Source: Acidobacteriota bacterium (GTDB lineage: Bacteria; Acidobacteriota; UBA4820; DSQY01). Taken from it: DNA of 47,645 nt. The stretch is taken from positions 10,498 to 58,142 of the forward strand of contig JAJYCJ010000007.1 of NCBI GenBank assembly GCA_021778515.1, written 5' to 3'. Each line of letters begins with the position of its first letter. The first letter of the stretch is position 1. Position numbers and translations under genes: made by a program. Of this stretch, positions 6,257 through 15,245 are shown in pieces. The notes under the pieces are model-generated. The model did not search any database, was not told the DNA's origin, and saw nothing but the letters and a program-made list of their open reading frames with translations.

Positions 6257-8392
6257 ATGCCCGGGAACGATGCCTCCATTCCACTGAGTCCCCAGGCCGG
6301 CGAACCGCAGGAGCTGGACCTCCTGAAGTGGTTGCACGTGCTGGCCGAGCACCGGTGGTTCATTGCCGGCGTGACGGGCGCCGTCGTGATCGTGGCGGCG
6401 CTGTACGTCTTTCTGGCGACCCCCCTCTATTCAGCCACCGCCACGGTCTACGTGCAGAGCCAGGGGCGCCAGCCGCTGGGCTACAACCCGACGGGCAGCG
6501 GAAGCTGGATGGAGGAGCAGAAGTTCTACAACTCCCAAGAGGCCATCATCAGGAGCGAGGAGGTAATGCAGGAGGTAGTGGACCGGTTGGGGCTGCAGAA
6601 CCACCCCGGCTTCATCGGCGCCAAGGATCCGGCGCAGGTGCTCATGGGCATGGTGAAGGTCGAGAACGTGCGGGACAGCGCCCTTTACAAGATCACCGTC
6701 ACGGCACCCTATCGGAAGGACGTGGCCAGGTGGGCCAATGCCGTGGCGGAGGCCTACCGGGATAAGACGCTGCGGGATGCCGTGGAATACCTGGGGAAGG
6801 CCAATGAGCTCATGCTGGCCGAGGCCCGCAGGATGCAAGAGGAATATATCCAGCAGCAGGCCAAAATGGCCAATTCCCTGCAGGCCAGCGGGTCGTACTT
6901 TCCCCAGAACCAGAAGGACATTCTCGACAAGCGCATCGAGGCGCTGGAGCTCAAGCTCAATGAAGTGACCGTGAAGGAGAGCGAGGTGGGCGCCCTCGTG
7001 AACCAGCTCCGCTCGGCCAGCGCGGTCAGCGGCCAGCTGGTGGACATACCCGGAGGCCCGGAAGATCCCTCTCTTCAGGCAATGGTCACCCAGTACAACC
7101 AGCTTCGCCAGGAGCTGGCCAAGCTCTCCGTCAGGTTTACGCCCAAGTACCCGGAGGTTCAGGACCTTCGGGCGCGGGTTCAGAAGCAGGCCCAGCTCAT
7201 CTTGGGCACCTACGAGAATCAACTGGCCGCCCTGCGGGCCGAGGAGCAGGACCTCCGGGACCAGCTCGCGCAGGTCAAGAAGCAGGGGCTGGCTTTCGTG
7301 GAGGGGGCCTCCCGCGAGGAGGCGCTGAGCTCCTCCGGCAGCGCCATCAAGAAGTACATGGACCTGCTCTACGACAAGATGCGGGAGCTGAACGTCTCCT
7401 CTTCGCTCCTCTCCAGCAACGTCCGGATCGTGGATCACGCCCTGCCCCCCGGCGGGCCGATCAAGCCCAACAAGAGGATGACGCTGCTGATGGCCCTCAT
7501 GCTGGGCCTCATGCTGTCAGTCGGCAGCGTGGTGGGCTATCAGTACCTCGATACCTCCGTGAAATCAGTGGAGGACATCGAGGAGCGATTGGGGCTCAAC
7601 CTGCTCAGCATGGTGCCCGCGCTCACGGAGGAGACGCTGCGCCCGGGAACGGAGGCCTTCCAGACTCTCCGGACGGCCCTCATCTACGCCAGCCAGAACC
7701 AGCAGAACAACGTGATCCTGGTGACGTCCGCGGCGCCGAGAGAGGGCAAGACGACCGTCGTAGCGAATCTGGCCAAGGTGCTGGCCGCCACGGGCGACCG
7801 CGTCATCGCCCTGGACTGCGACCTGCGCCGGCCGGCCCTGGCCCGGGCGATCAAACCCTCCGACGACGGACGCTCCAAGGGGCTCACCAACTACCTGGCC
7901 ACCCGGGAGAGCCGAATCGAGGACTTTATCCAGAACGGACCGCACCCGAACCTCTTTTTCATCGCGTCGGGGCCTCTTCCCCCGAATCCGCCCGAACTCT
8001 TCTCCATGAAGCGGTTTCAAGGGCTGATCCAGGAGCTGCGCAAGGCCTACCAGTGGGTGTTGCTGGATTCTCCCCCCTGCCTTTCCATCACCGATGCCCA
8101 GATCCTGGCGGGCATGGCCGAGTTGGTGGTGCTCACGGCAAAGTACAGGAAGACCAAGATGCCCCTCTTGGAGCGAGCCACCCTGAACCTGACCCGGCTC
8201 GGCGCCAAGGTGGCTGGCGTGGTTCTCAACGGGGTTGAAACCCATTCGTCCTACTATTACGACTATTACTCCTCCCACCATTACTACACCACCGGCACGG
8301 AGCCGAAGCGTTTTTCATGGCTTTTCGGCGGCGGGCGGCAATCGACAAAGGGAAAAGGCAAAGCGAAACGCCCTGCAGGCGGCGAAAACTAG
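6257..8392 (+). CDS. Wzc-like polysaccharide co-polymerase / tyrosine autokinase
   Basis: The 711-residue fusion of chain-length determinant and BY-kinase has a Wzz domain with a first membrane helix (about 32-55), a periplasmic coiled-coil region (about 180-360) with a GNVR-like stretch, and a second helix (about 408-432). The cytoplasmic kinase has Walker A SAAPREGKTT (about 489), Walker A' LDCDLRRP (about 518) and Walker B VLLDSPP (about 600). A Tyr cluster, SSYYYDYYSSHHYYTT, lies near 660, the usual autophosphorylation tail. It controls polymerisation and export with the Wza-like protein. ATG 6257 follows AGGAAGGGG by about six bases. A Lys/Arg-rich tail follows the Tyr cluster. Confidence 0.95.
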   Translation: MPGNDASIPLSPQAGEPQELDLLKWLHVLAEHRWFIAGVTGAVVIVAALYVFLATPLYSATATVYVQSQGRQPLGYNPTGSGSWMEEQKFYNSQEAIIRSEEVMQEVVDRLGLQNHPGFIGAKDPAQVLMGMVKVENVRDSALYKITVTAPYRKDVARWANAVAEAYRDKTLRDAVEYLGKANELMLAEARRMQEEYIQQQAKMANSLQASGSYFPQNQKDILDKRIEALELKLNEVTVKESEVGALVNQLRSASAVSGQLVDIPGGPEDPSLQAMVTQYNQLRQELAKLSVRFTPKYPEVQDLRARVQKQAQLILGTYENQLAALRAEEQDLRDQLAQVKKQGLAFVEGASREEALSSSGSAIKKYMDLLYDKMRELNVSSSLLSSNVRIVDHALPPGGPIKPNKRMTLLMALMLGLMLSVGSVVGYQYLDTSVKSVEDIEERLGLNLLSMVPALTEETLRPGTEAFQTLRTALIYASQNQQNNVILVTSAAPREGKTTVVANLAKVLAATGDRVIALDCDLRRPALARAIKPSDDGRSKGLTNYLATRESRIEDFIQNGPHPNLFFIASGPLPPNPPELFSMKRFQGLIQELRKAYQWVLLDSPPCLSITDAQILAGMAELVVLTAKYRKTKMPLLERATLNLTRLGAKVAGVVLNGVETHSSYYYDYYSSHHYYTTGTEPKRFSWLFGGGRQSTKGKGKAKRPAGGEN

Positions 8393-8628
8393 GCCGCGGG
8401 CAGCCCAATCGGCGATGTGGCGGCCGACTCCCACCGGCCAACCGGGCGGAACGGGGCGCCGGACGTAGGGGAGGGCCTCCGCGCCCTCCCGCGGTGGGAG
8501 ATGGGGGCAGGGCGGCCAGAGACGGCCGCCCGTACGGGGGAAATAGCGGGGAATGGGAAAGGGGGCGGCCAGGGACGGCCGCCCGTACGGGGGTAGCGGC
8601 CCATTCCCATCGGCCCGTGGCGCTCACC
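8393..8628. repeat. Repeat-filled gap with REP-like pair and extra hairpin
   Basis: A 71-bp hairpin pair (8465-8535) and one right-type hairpin (8563-8588, 53 bp on) have the same structure as the RAYT-flanking arrays. A GGCGGCCG...CCGGCC imperfect hairpin lies near 8417-8440. No gene is seen. Confidence 0.8.
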
Positions 8629-8657
8629 TTGACTTCGGGCGGCGGGATCATTACTAT
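8629..8657 (+). promoter_or_regulatory. Sigma-70 promoter for the small secreted protein
   Basis: TTGACT (8629-8634, 5/6), a 17-base spacer and TACTAT (8652-8657, 4/6). The predicted start is near 8664, just before the AGGAGGA ribosome site (8666-8672) and ATG 8680, so the leader is very short. Confidence 0.6.
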
Positions 8658-8679
8658 CCAACGATAGGAGGACACAGGG

Positions 8680-9153
8680 ATGGTCAAGCGAATGATGCTC
8701 TTAGTCGCGGCGGCGCTCTTGTGCTTGGCCACGGCGGCTTTGGCTCAGCCGTCGGAATCCACTATCACCCAGGGCCCATTCGCGGTCCTTCTGGCCTCCA
8801 ATCTGAATGCGCCGGCCCCGACGGGCGGCTGGAGCCCCGCTTCGGCGACCGCCTTCCTCCAGTCTCAAGGCCTCGTGCCCAGGTCGGGCGCGTGGTCTTC
8901 CGAGACCGATCTGACCGAGGGGGACATGGCCTTTATCTTCCGCATGATGGGGTTGAATGTCTTCACTGCGGACCCCAACACCACCGTGACCTGGGCCAAG
9001 GCGAAGGAACTGATGGGGCGCTACAGGGACTTTTTCAGGACCTATCGGTTGGTTCACCACAGCACGGATAACACCACCACGACGCACATTTATACGGGCG
9101 TTGGCGGAGAGAACGGCGCCGCACCGGCGCCCGCCTCCCCCTCGACGCCTTAG
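8680..9153 (+). CDS. Small secreted protein of unknown function
   Basis: The 157-residue protein starts with a clear Sec signal (MVKRMMLLVAAALLCLATAALA, cleavage before QPSES). The mature part has two helix-forming blocks (FAVLLASNLNAP and DMAFIFRMMGLNV) that recall S-layer-homology helices, a basic stretch, RYRDFFRTYR, and a Thr/Ala/Pro-rich tail. I do not recognise the family, and the SLH resemblance is weak. It has its own promoter (8629) and a strong terminator (9183), so it is probably a single-gene transcript between wzc-like and GT2 genes and may be abundant. A periplasmic or surface role in polysaccharide attachment is possible but unproven. Confidence 0.8.
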   Translation: MVKRMMLLVAAALLCLATAALAQPSESTITQGPFAVLLASNLNAPAPTGGWSPASATAFLQSQGLVPRSGAWSSETDLTEGDMAFIFRMMGLNVFTADPNTTVTWAKAKELMGRYRDFFRTYRLVHHSTDNTTTTHIYTGVGGENGAAPAPASPSTP

Positions 9154-9182
9154 CGCACTCCTCCTGTTCCACGCGGTACCAA

Positions 9183-9210
9183 GGGCCGCCGGGCAACCGG
9201 CGGCCCTTTT
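9183..9210 (+). terminator. Intrinsic terminator
   Basis: GGGCCGCCGG-GCAA-CCGGCGGCCC, a perfect 10-bp stem with a GCAA tetraloop, is followed by TTTT. It lies 30 bases after the stop of the small secreted protein. Confidence 0.85.
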
Positions 9211-9243
9211 CGCGTCTGGGGCGAAAGGGGCGCGGGGATAAGG

Positions 9244-9554
9244 GCGAGGCGCGAGGCGCGAGGCGCGAGGCGCGATGGATTCCCTATCGTGGCGGCCGGC
9301 TCCCGCCGGCCGCTCGGTGGAAATGGAAAGAATCGGCCGCGGGGACTGCGGCGGGTGCGAGAATGCGCCGGCCAGCGAACGCGGCGTAGGGGAAGCCCTC
9401 CGTGGCCTCCCGCCGCCGATGCGGCACCCAGTGCGACGACGGGCGGCCAGGGACGGCCGCCCCTACGGGCGCTACGAAGGCCTACCCTAGCGGTTCTCCT
9501 TTCGCTGCCGTCTGCCGTCTGCCGTCTCCTTTTGTCGGTCATTGGTCATTGCCA
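9244..9554. repeat. Repeat block: heptamers, hairpin, heptamers
   Basis: No gene is seen. Four perfect GCGAGGC units lie at 9244-9271. A GCGGCCGG-CTCCCG-CCGGCCGC hairpin (9292-9313) has the same 8-bp stem and 6-base loop as the REP hairpins. A GTAG...CTAC pair lies at 9386-9466. A second heptamer run at 9506-9554 has three TGCCGTC units, then TCCTTTT, GTCGGTC, ATTGGTC, ATTGCCA, all in 7-base register. Confidence 0.75.
9386..9466 (+). repeat. REP-like inverted hairpin pair (GTAG...CTAC), 81 bp
   Basis: This is the same long subtype as 2303-2382 and 29125-29205, with the GATGCGGCACCC-type linker between the two hairpins and a perfect CTAC at the right foot. Confidence 0.75.
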
Positions 9555-9690
9555 CCCTTTCGCCGCCGTTCCTCTACTCCACTCGCTTCCGACGGCCTGC
9601 GGTTCTTGCGTCCTTGTGGCCCTCCGGGCGCCCCTGTTAGCATGGGGCCGGCACGTCCTGACGCCGAACGGCAGGGAGGGAGCCCGCACC

Positions 9691-10461
9691 GTGATCGCAG
9701 GCCAGAATCTCGTGGTGGTCATGCCGGCCTACAACGCGGAGAAGACGCTCCGCCAGACGTACGACGACCTGCCGCACGAGATCATCGACGTGGTGGTGCT
9801 CGTGGACGATTACAGCAGCGACCGGACCACGGAGCTGGCCAAGGCGCTCGGGGCGACGGTGGTCCGCCACCCGGCGAACCGCGGCTACGGCGCCAATCAG
9901 AAGACCTGCTACGAGAAGGCGCTGGAGCTGGGGGCCGACATCGTCGTCATGGTGCATCCCGACTACCAGTACTCGCCCAAGCTCTGCGGCGCCATGGCCT
10001 GGATGGTGGCCTCGGGCGAGTACGACCTCGTCCTCGCCTCACGCATCCTCGGCGGCGGCGCCCTGCGGGGCGGCATGCCCCTCTGGCGATACGTCGCCAA
10101 CCGCGGCCTGACCTTCGCGGAGAACCTGCTGACGGGCCTCAAGCTCTCCGAGTACCACACGGGCTACCGGGCCTACTCCCGCCGGGTGCTGGAGACCATC
10201 CCCTTTGAAGCCAACTCGGACGATTTCGTCTTCGACAACCAGGTCATCGCCCAGACGGCCCTTATGGGCTTCCGCATCGGCGAAATCTCCTGCCCCACGC
10301 GGTACATGGACGAGGCCTCCTCCATCAATTTCCGCCGGAGCGTGGTCTACGGCTTCGGCGTCCTCGGCACCACCCTGCGCTTGCGCCTCGCCCGCATGGG
10401 CTGGCGCGGCGGCGGGCGCTGGCGGCGGAAGGGCGATGCCGGCGAGGGCGGAGCGTGTTGA
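9691..10461 (+). CDS. Family 2 glycosyltransferase (DPM1-like)
   Basis: The 256-residue inverting GT-A enzyme starts with LVVVMPAYNAEKTL. It has the nucleotide/metal-binding region VVLVDDYSSDRT (about 34-45) and the acceptor-side MVHPDYQYSP (about 87), typical of dolichyl-phosphate-mannose-synthase-like transferases that charge a lipid carrier. No membrane helices are evident. The track ORF begins at 9289 in repeats; GTG 9691 is preferred because GGGAGGGAG lies nine bases upstream and the fold begins directly after. It overlaps the next gene by 26 bases. A polyprenyl-phosphate sugar made here could feed the GT-C enzymes downstream. The product sugar is not predictable. Confidence 0.88.
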   Translation: MIAGQNLVVVMPAYNAEKTLRQTYDDLPHEIIDVVVLVDDYSSDRTTELAKALGATVVRHPANRGYGANQKTCYEKALELGADIVVMVHPDYQYSPKLCGAMAWMVASGEYDLVLASRILGGGALRGGMPLWRYVANRGLTFAENLLTGLKLSEYHTGYRAYSRRVLETIPFEANSDDFVFDNQVIAQTALMGFRIGEISCPTRYMDEASSINFRRSVVYGFGVLGTTLRLRLARMGWRGGGRWRRKGDAGEGGAC

Positions 10462-11485
10462 CGCGGCGGCTCCGCGGAGACACCGCGTGACCCCCGCCTC
10501 CGCCTCTGGCCAGGCCTGCCCGATCTGCCGGGAGACCGGGCAGGAAGGCCTCTTCGAGAGCGTGGATTACCTGACCGGCCAATCCTTCGCGGTGGCCCGA
10601 TGCGCGCGCTGCGGGACGGCGCGGACCCTCTTCCCGCACCCGGAGGAGGAGATCGGGCGCTATTACGGGGACACCTACTACGGGCGGGAGGGGCGGCGGT
10701 TCCTGGGCACGTTGGAGTGGCTGGTACGCCTCTTCAGGCGAGGGCGGGTGCGCGCGGTTCTGCGGCTTCATCCCGGGCCGGGCCGCGTCCTGGACGTGGG
10801 CTGCGGCCGCGGATTGATCCTCCGGCGCCTCCGGTCGTTGGGCTGGGACTGCTACGGCACCGAGCTCTCGGCGGATCTGGCCCAGCTCCTTCGGGAGAGC
10901 GGTGTAGAGGTCTTCGCGGGAGCGCTGGAGGAGTGGGGCCTGCCCCAGGCCTCCTTCGACGTGATCCTGCTCTGGCACTCGCTCGAACACCAGTTCGAGC
11001 CGGCCCGGGTCCTCGCGGAGGTCCGGCGCCTTCTCAAGCCGGGGGGGCGGCTGCTCCTGGAGGTCCCCAACCTCGGAAGCCGGCAGGCGCGGCTGGCAGG
11101 GAGCCGCTGGTTTCACCTGGACGTGCCGCGCCACCTCCTGCACTTCTCCCGGCCCACCCTCGCCGCTCTTCTGTGCGGACAGGGGTTCGAGATCCTGCGC
11201 TGGTCCACCTGGTCGCTGGAGCAGGGCCCCTTCGGCCTCGCCCAGAGCCTGCTGAACCGGATGTGCGCCTCTCCCAATCTCCTCTACGGCTTGATGAAGG
11301 GCCACGGTCCGGCGGAGCCGACGCGCCGGAGGATCTCCGGGCCTAGGCGCGCCTTGGACCTAGGCCTGACCATCGTGCTGGCGGCACCCGTGGTGGCCCT
11401 CGCCCTGGGCGCAGAGGCGGTTGCCGCGCTGGCGGGTCGGGGCGGCGTGCTGAGCATCGTGGCGCGTAAGGTGGAGGTGCCGTGA
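10436..11485 (+). CDS. SAM-dependent class I methyltransferase with Cys-pair N-terminus
   Basis: About 349 residues. An N-terminal zinc-ribbon-like segment (CPIC...CARC) precedes a Rossmann methyltransferase with SAM motif I VLDVGCGRGLIL (about 122) and the LWHSLEHQFEPARVL post-motif II region of the Methyltransf_23 group. A C-terminal hydrophobic segment (LTIVLAAPVVALALGAEAVAAL) suggests membrane attachment. Such proteins methylate sugars or capping residues in glycan loci. ATG 10436 (after GGAAGGG) overlaps the preceding GT2 gene; GTG 10487 is an alternative that starts closer to the Cys motif. The stop TGA is immediately followed by the ATG of the next gene, implying one transcript. Confidence 0.85.
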   Translation: MPARAERVDAAAPRRHRVTPASASGQACPICRETGQEGLFESVDYLTGQSFAVARCARCGTARTLFPHPEEEIGRYYGDTYYGREGRRFLGTLEWLVRLFRRGRVRAVLRLHPGPGRVLDVGCGRGLILRRLRSLGWDCYGTELSADLAQLLRESGVEVFAGALEEWGLPQASFDVILLWHSLEHQFEPARVLAEVRRLLKPGGRLLLEVPNLGSRQARLAGSRWFHLDVPRHLLHFSRPTLAALLCGQGFEILRWSTWSLEQGPFGLAQSLLNRMCASPNLLYGLMKGHGPAEPTRRRISGPRRALDLGLTIVLAAPVVALALGAEAVAALAGRGGVLSIVARKVEVP

Positions 11486-13471
11486 ATGGCCAGCCTGGGC
11501 AAAGGGCCTGACCCCTCTCGAAGGCCGGCCGGGGCCGCACTGGTGGTCCTCCTGGGACTGGCCGTGGCGGCCGCCCTGCTCCTCTTCTGGCAGTATGCGT
11601 CGCACAGTCCGAAGTACACCGTGCTGCGCTCGGATGCGGGCGGGCGGTGGATACGGCTGCCCGAGCCGGCGAACCCCAATGCGAGGCCGGTGTTTCCCCG
11701 CATCGCCCACTTTCGGTGTCTCTTCGAGGCCGGGAAGGGCGAGGAGCACCTGGTGGTGCGGGTGGCGGCGCTGAGGCGCTGCCAGCTCTGGCTCAACGGC
11801 CGGCCCCTCCTGCCCCCCGGCGACGGCGCGCCGTGGTACCGCGGCTCGACCGTGGATCTTGCCCCCTTCCTGCATCCTGGAGCCAACGAGCTGGTGGCGG
11901 TGGTGGAGAACAGCACCGGGCCGCCGGTCTTTCGCCTGATCGGCGAGGGGGGCGGCGCATCGCTCTCCACGCCGGGGGAGTGGGGCGTCTCCATGAACGG
12001 GCGGGAGTGGGTCCGCCCGCAACTCGCGAGCGAGAAGCGGCCCTTCCCCGTGGCGCTCCAGTGTCCTTCGGCCTGGCGCGGACTGCTCGGCGGCTGGCCC
12101 TGGCTGGCCGGCCTCGCCGCCCTGGCCCTCGCGCTGGCGCTCGGGCTTCGAGCGGCCAGGAGCCGGGGAGGGGCGGCGGTGGAGGGGTGGCTGGCACCGT
12201 CTCGCCTTCGCTGGCTCCTGCTGGGGCTGTTCGCCGCCCTCTCTTTGAACAACCTCGTCCGGCTACCCCCTTGGATCGGCTTCGACGTGCCCGGGCACCT
12301 CAGCTACATCGCCTATCTGTTGCAGCACCACCGGCTTCCGCTGGCGACGGACGGCTGGCAGATGTTCGAATCGCCCCTCTTCTACCTTTTGGGGGCCCTC
12401 GTCGAGGTGGCGGCGCGCCTGGCGGCCTCTCCGAAAACGGCGGAAGGGCTGGTGCGCCTGATCTCCATGGCCTGTGGCGCCGGGATGATCGAGGTGTCCT
12501 ACCGCACGGGGCGGCTGCTCTTCCCCGACCGGCCCGCCCTTCAGAGGATCGCCACGGTGGCGGGCGGCCTGCTCCCCATGAACGTCTACATGAGCCAGTA
12601 CGTGGGCAACGAGCCCCTGGAGGGGCTTCTCGCGGCCTGGGCGCTGTTTTTGGGGCTGCGACTGCTGGTGAAGGAGGGGGAGCCTTCGCTCTCCGAGTGC
12701 CTCGCCCTGGGCGGCGTGCTGGGGCTGGCCCTGCTGGCCAAGGTGACGGCCCTCCTGCTGGTGGGGCCGCTGACCCTGCTGGTTGTCTGGTCGGTCCTCA
12801 CCCGCAAGGGATCTCTCCGCCGGGCCCTCGGGGCGGCCGGGGCGCTGTTGGCGTCCTGCGGGGCCGTCTCGGGCTGGTATTACCTGCGCAACTGGATCGA
12901 GCTGGGCCGGCCCTTCGTGGGCGGCTGGCAGGCCCGCCCCGGCCTCGCCTGGTGGCAGGACCCAGGCTACCGCATGGCGGGAGATCTCCTCCGGTTCGGG
13001 CATTCGCTCCAGCAGCCCGTATACGCCGTCGGGTACGGTTTCTGGGACGGCCTCTACTCCTCCCTCTGGCTCGACGGGGGCCTCGGCTCCGCCGCGGCCA
13101 GGCCCGACGGCCCTTTCTGGCAGCCCGACCTGCTGCCGGCCATGGCCCTCCTAGCGCTCCCCCTGAGTCTGTTGATCCTCTGGGGCGTCATGCGGACCCT
13201 CGGGACCGGCGAGACGCCCGCGCAAAGGGGCCTGCGCTTCCTGCTGGCGTGCGGCGTCCTCTACCTCGGCGCCATGATTACGCTTTACATCGAGGTCCCG
13301 GCCTACGCCGCCGCGAAGGCCAGCTACGCCCTGGCGCTGGCGCCGGCCCTGGGCGCGCTCGCCGCCTGCGGCGCCGAACCCCTCCTCAAGAAGGCGTGGC
13401 CGGCGACCCTGCTGAGTCTTTACCTCTTCGTGTGGGCGGGCGTCGTATACTGCACCTACTGGGCGCGCTAG
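11486..13471 (+). CDS. GT39-like membrane glycosyltransferase with N-terminal sugar-binding-like domain
   Basis: The 661-residue protein has an N-terminal membrane helix (about 14-35), an extracytoplasmic beta-sandwich (about 40-180), then a multi-spanning GT-C body. The sandwich has CQLWLNGRPLLPPG and STVDLAPFLHPGANEL, patterns of the galactose-binding-like domain in GH2 enzymes. The first GT-C loop has GFDVPGHLSYIAYL, matching the acidic catalytic loop of PMT/ArnT-type transferases that use polyprenyl-phosphate sugars. It starts directly after the TGA of the methyltransferase gene. Probably transfers a lipid-linked sugar on the periplasmic face. The domain combination is unusual; acceptor and donor unknown. 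Confidence 0.8.
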   Translation: MASLGKGPDPSRRPAGAALVVLLGLAVAAALLLFWQYASHSPKYTVLRSDAGGRWIRLPEPANPNARPVFPRIAHFRCLFEAGKGEEHLVVRVAALRRCQLWLNGRPLLPPGDGAPWYRGSTVDLAPFLHPGANELVAVVENSTGPPVFRLIGEGGGASLSTPGEWGVSMNGREWVRPQLASEKRPFPVALQCPSAWRGLLGGWPWLAGLAALALALALGLRAARSRGGAAVEGWLAPSRLRWLLLGLFAALSLNNLVRLPPWIGFDVPGHLSYIAYLLQHHRLPLATDGWQMFESPLFYLLGALVEVAARLAASPKTAEGLVRLISMACGAGMIEVSYRTGRLLFPDRPALQRIATVAGGLLPMNVYMSQYVGNEPLEGLLAAWALFLGLRLLVKEGEPSLSECLALGGVLGLALLAKVTALLLVGPLTLLVVWSVLTRKGSLRRALGAAGALLASCGAVSGWYYLRNWIELGRPFVGGWQARPGLAWWQDPGYRMAGDLLRFGHSLQQPVYAVGYGFWDGLYSSLWLDGGLGSAAARPDGPFWQPDLLPAMALLALPLSLLILWGVMRTLGTGETPAQRGLRFLLACGVLYLGAMITLYIEVPAYAAAKASYALALAPALGALAACGAEPLLKKAWPATLLSLYLFVWAGVVYCTYWAR

Positions 13472-13487
13472 GGAGAACGAGCCACGA

Positions 13488-15182
13488 ATGGACACGCCGG
13501 CCGAGGTCACCAGAGAGAACGGCCCGCCCGCGGGCCTCCCATCCAGGAAGCGCCTCTGGCTCGCCGCCCTGGCCCTCGCGCTGGTGACCTTCGCGCTCTT
13601 CTCGCCCCTGCTGGGGGCGCACTTCATCAATTACGACGACCAGGGCTACGTGACCGACAACCCCCACGTGCTCCATGGGCTGACCTGGGCGGACGTCCAC
13701 TGGGCCTGGACGCACCTCTACTTCGGTTTCTACTACCCGCTCACGCTCATGTCGCACCAGCTCGACTGCCAGCTCTACGGCCTCTGGGCAGGGGGGCACC
13801 ACCTGACCAATCTCTTGTTCCACATCGGCAGCGCTCTCTTGCTCTTCGCCTTCTTCTGGAAGACGACGCGCGCCTTCTGGCGGAGCCTGGCGGTGGCCCT
13901 GCTCTTCGCCATCCACCCCCTGCACGTGGAGTCGGTGGCGTGGATCTCGGAGCGGAAGGACGTGCTGAGCACCTTCTTCCTGATGGCCATGCTGGTGGCC
14001 TATGCGGACTATGCTCGGGCTCCTTCATTCAGGCGGTACCTCGCCGTGTTCGGTGCCTTTCTCCTGGGACTCCTGAGTAAGTCCATGATCGTGACGGCCC
14101 CATTCCTGCTTCTTCTTCTGGACTATTGGCCCCTGCGGCGCTTTTCCCTCGGAGGGCTGACGGTCGAAGCGCCCAGGGAGGAGGGAATCCCCTCTGCCGC
14201 GCCGCGGCTGGACCCGCGCCTGGGTTGGAGGCTCGTGGCCGAGAAACTGCCGCTTCTCGGACTGTCGGTGCTCTTTTCCGTGCTGACCTTCCTGGCGCAG
14301 AGTCATGCCGGGGCCATCGGTGGGCCACCCCTCCGATTCAGGGCCATCAACGCCATATCGTCTTACGGCGCTTACCTTAGCAAGGCATTGTTTCCGGTTA
14401 ACTTGGCGTTGTTTTATCCACTCCGCTTGGAGTCCATTCATTGGGAGCAGGGTGCTCTGGGAGGATTGCTCCTGATAGCCGTCTTTCTCTTCGGTTGGCT
14501 CCGGCGTCATAGCAATCCTTATCTCCTAGTCGGCTGGCTCTGGTATGTGGGGATGCTTGTCCCCGTCCTCGGCTTTATCCAGATTGGTAGCATGGCCATG
14601 GCGGATCGGTATACCTATGTCCCGCTTGTGGGGGTGTTTATCCTGCTAGCGTGGGGTGTACATGACATTTGGGAACACATCGAAGGCCCGAAAATAAGGG
14701 GGGCCTTGCTTGTTCTGTCTGGAATCTGGCTGCTGTTTCTGATGATCACGACCTACCGGCAGAGCCATTACTGGCACGATTCCTTAGCGATTTGGAGGCA
14801 TTCCCTTCTTGTCACTCAACACAATGATACAGCCAGCAATTCTTACGGTCGTGCTCTCATGAAAAGAGGCTACTATCGGGAGGCAGAGATCTATTTCAAG
14901 CAGGCCCTTGCGTGGAATCCAGCCCATTTCCCGGCGTGGGTGAATTTGTTTATGGTGGCTGACCTTCAGGGACAAAACCGCCTAGCTGAAGGGGCGCTCA
15001 AGGAGGCGGCTAGGCTTCGTCCCACAAACATCGCCGTACACTTAGATTTGGCGAAGTTCTATCAAAGGGCTGGGCACAAGGAAGAGGCTCGAAAAGAATG
15101 GTTAAGGGTTCTTGCATTGGATCCATCCAATCAGGTCGCCAGGCGTGCTTCGAGCAAGGCGCAGGCCCCAGAATCGGAATAG
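13488..15182 (+). CDS. TMTC-like GT-C membrane protein with TPRs, paralogue 1
   Basis: The 564-residue protein has an N-terminal helix, then the loop INYDDQGYVTDNP with the acidic pair expected of GT-C catalysis, LTLMSHQLDCQLYG, GGHHLTNLLFH, HPLHVESVAW and SERKDVLS, then ADRYTYVPL. These are hallmarks of bacterial relatives of the eukaryotic TMTC O-mannosyltransferases. About ten or more membrane helices are followed by a TPR tail (about 440-555), the shortest of the four paralogues. Bases from about 14300 to 15180 look clearly less GC-rich than the 5' half, suggesting a mosaic gene. Starts 17 bases after the previous stop. Donor and acceptor are unknown; glycosylation of a secreted protein or glycan is inferred. 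Confidence 0.85.
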   Translation: MDTPAEVTRENGPPAGLPSRKRLWLAALALALVTFALFSPLLGAHFINYDDQGYVTDNPHVLHGLTWADVHWAWTHLYFGFYYPLTLMSHQLDCQLYGLWAGGHHLTNLLFHIGSALLLFAFFWKTTRAFWRSLAVALLFAIHPLHVESVAWISERKDVLSTFFLMAMLVAYADYARAPSFRRYLAVFGAFLLGLLSKSMIVTAPFLLLLLDYWPLRRFSLGGLTVEAPREEGIPSAAPRLDPRLGWRLVAEKLPLLGLSVLFSVLTFLAQSHAGAIGGPPLRFRAINAISSYGAYLSKALFPVNLALFYPLRLESIHWEQGALGGLLLIAVFLFGWLRRHSNPYLLVGWLWYVGMLVPVLGFIQIGSMAMADRYTYVPLVGVFILLAWGVHDIWEHIEGPKIRGALLVLSGIWLLFLMITTYRQSHYWHDSLAIWRHSLLVTQHNDTASNSYGRALMKRGYYREAEIYFKQALAWNPAHFPAWVNLFMVADLQGQNRLAEGALKEAARLRPTNIAVHLDLAKFYQRAGHKEEARKEWLRVLALDPSNQVARRASSKAQAPESE

Positions 15183-15245
15183 GGACGGCCAGCAAGCCGT
15201 GAATCTGGTGGGGAGGGAACATCGTCGTGGGCTCGATTGGATACA

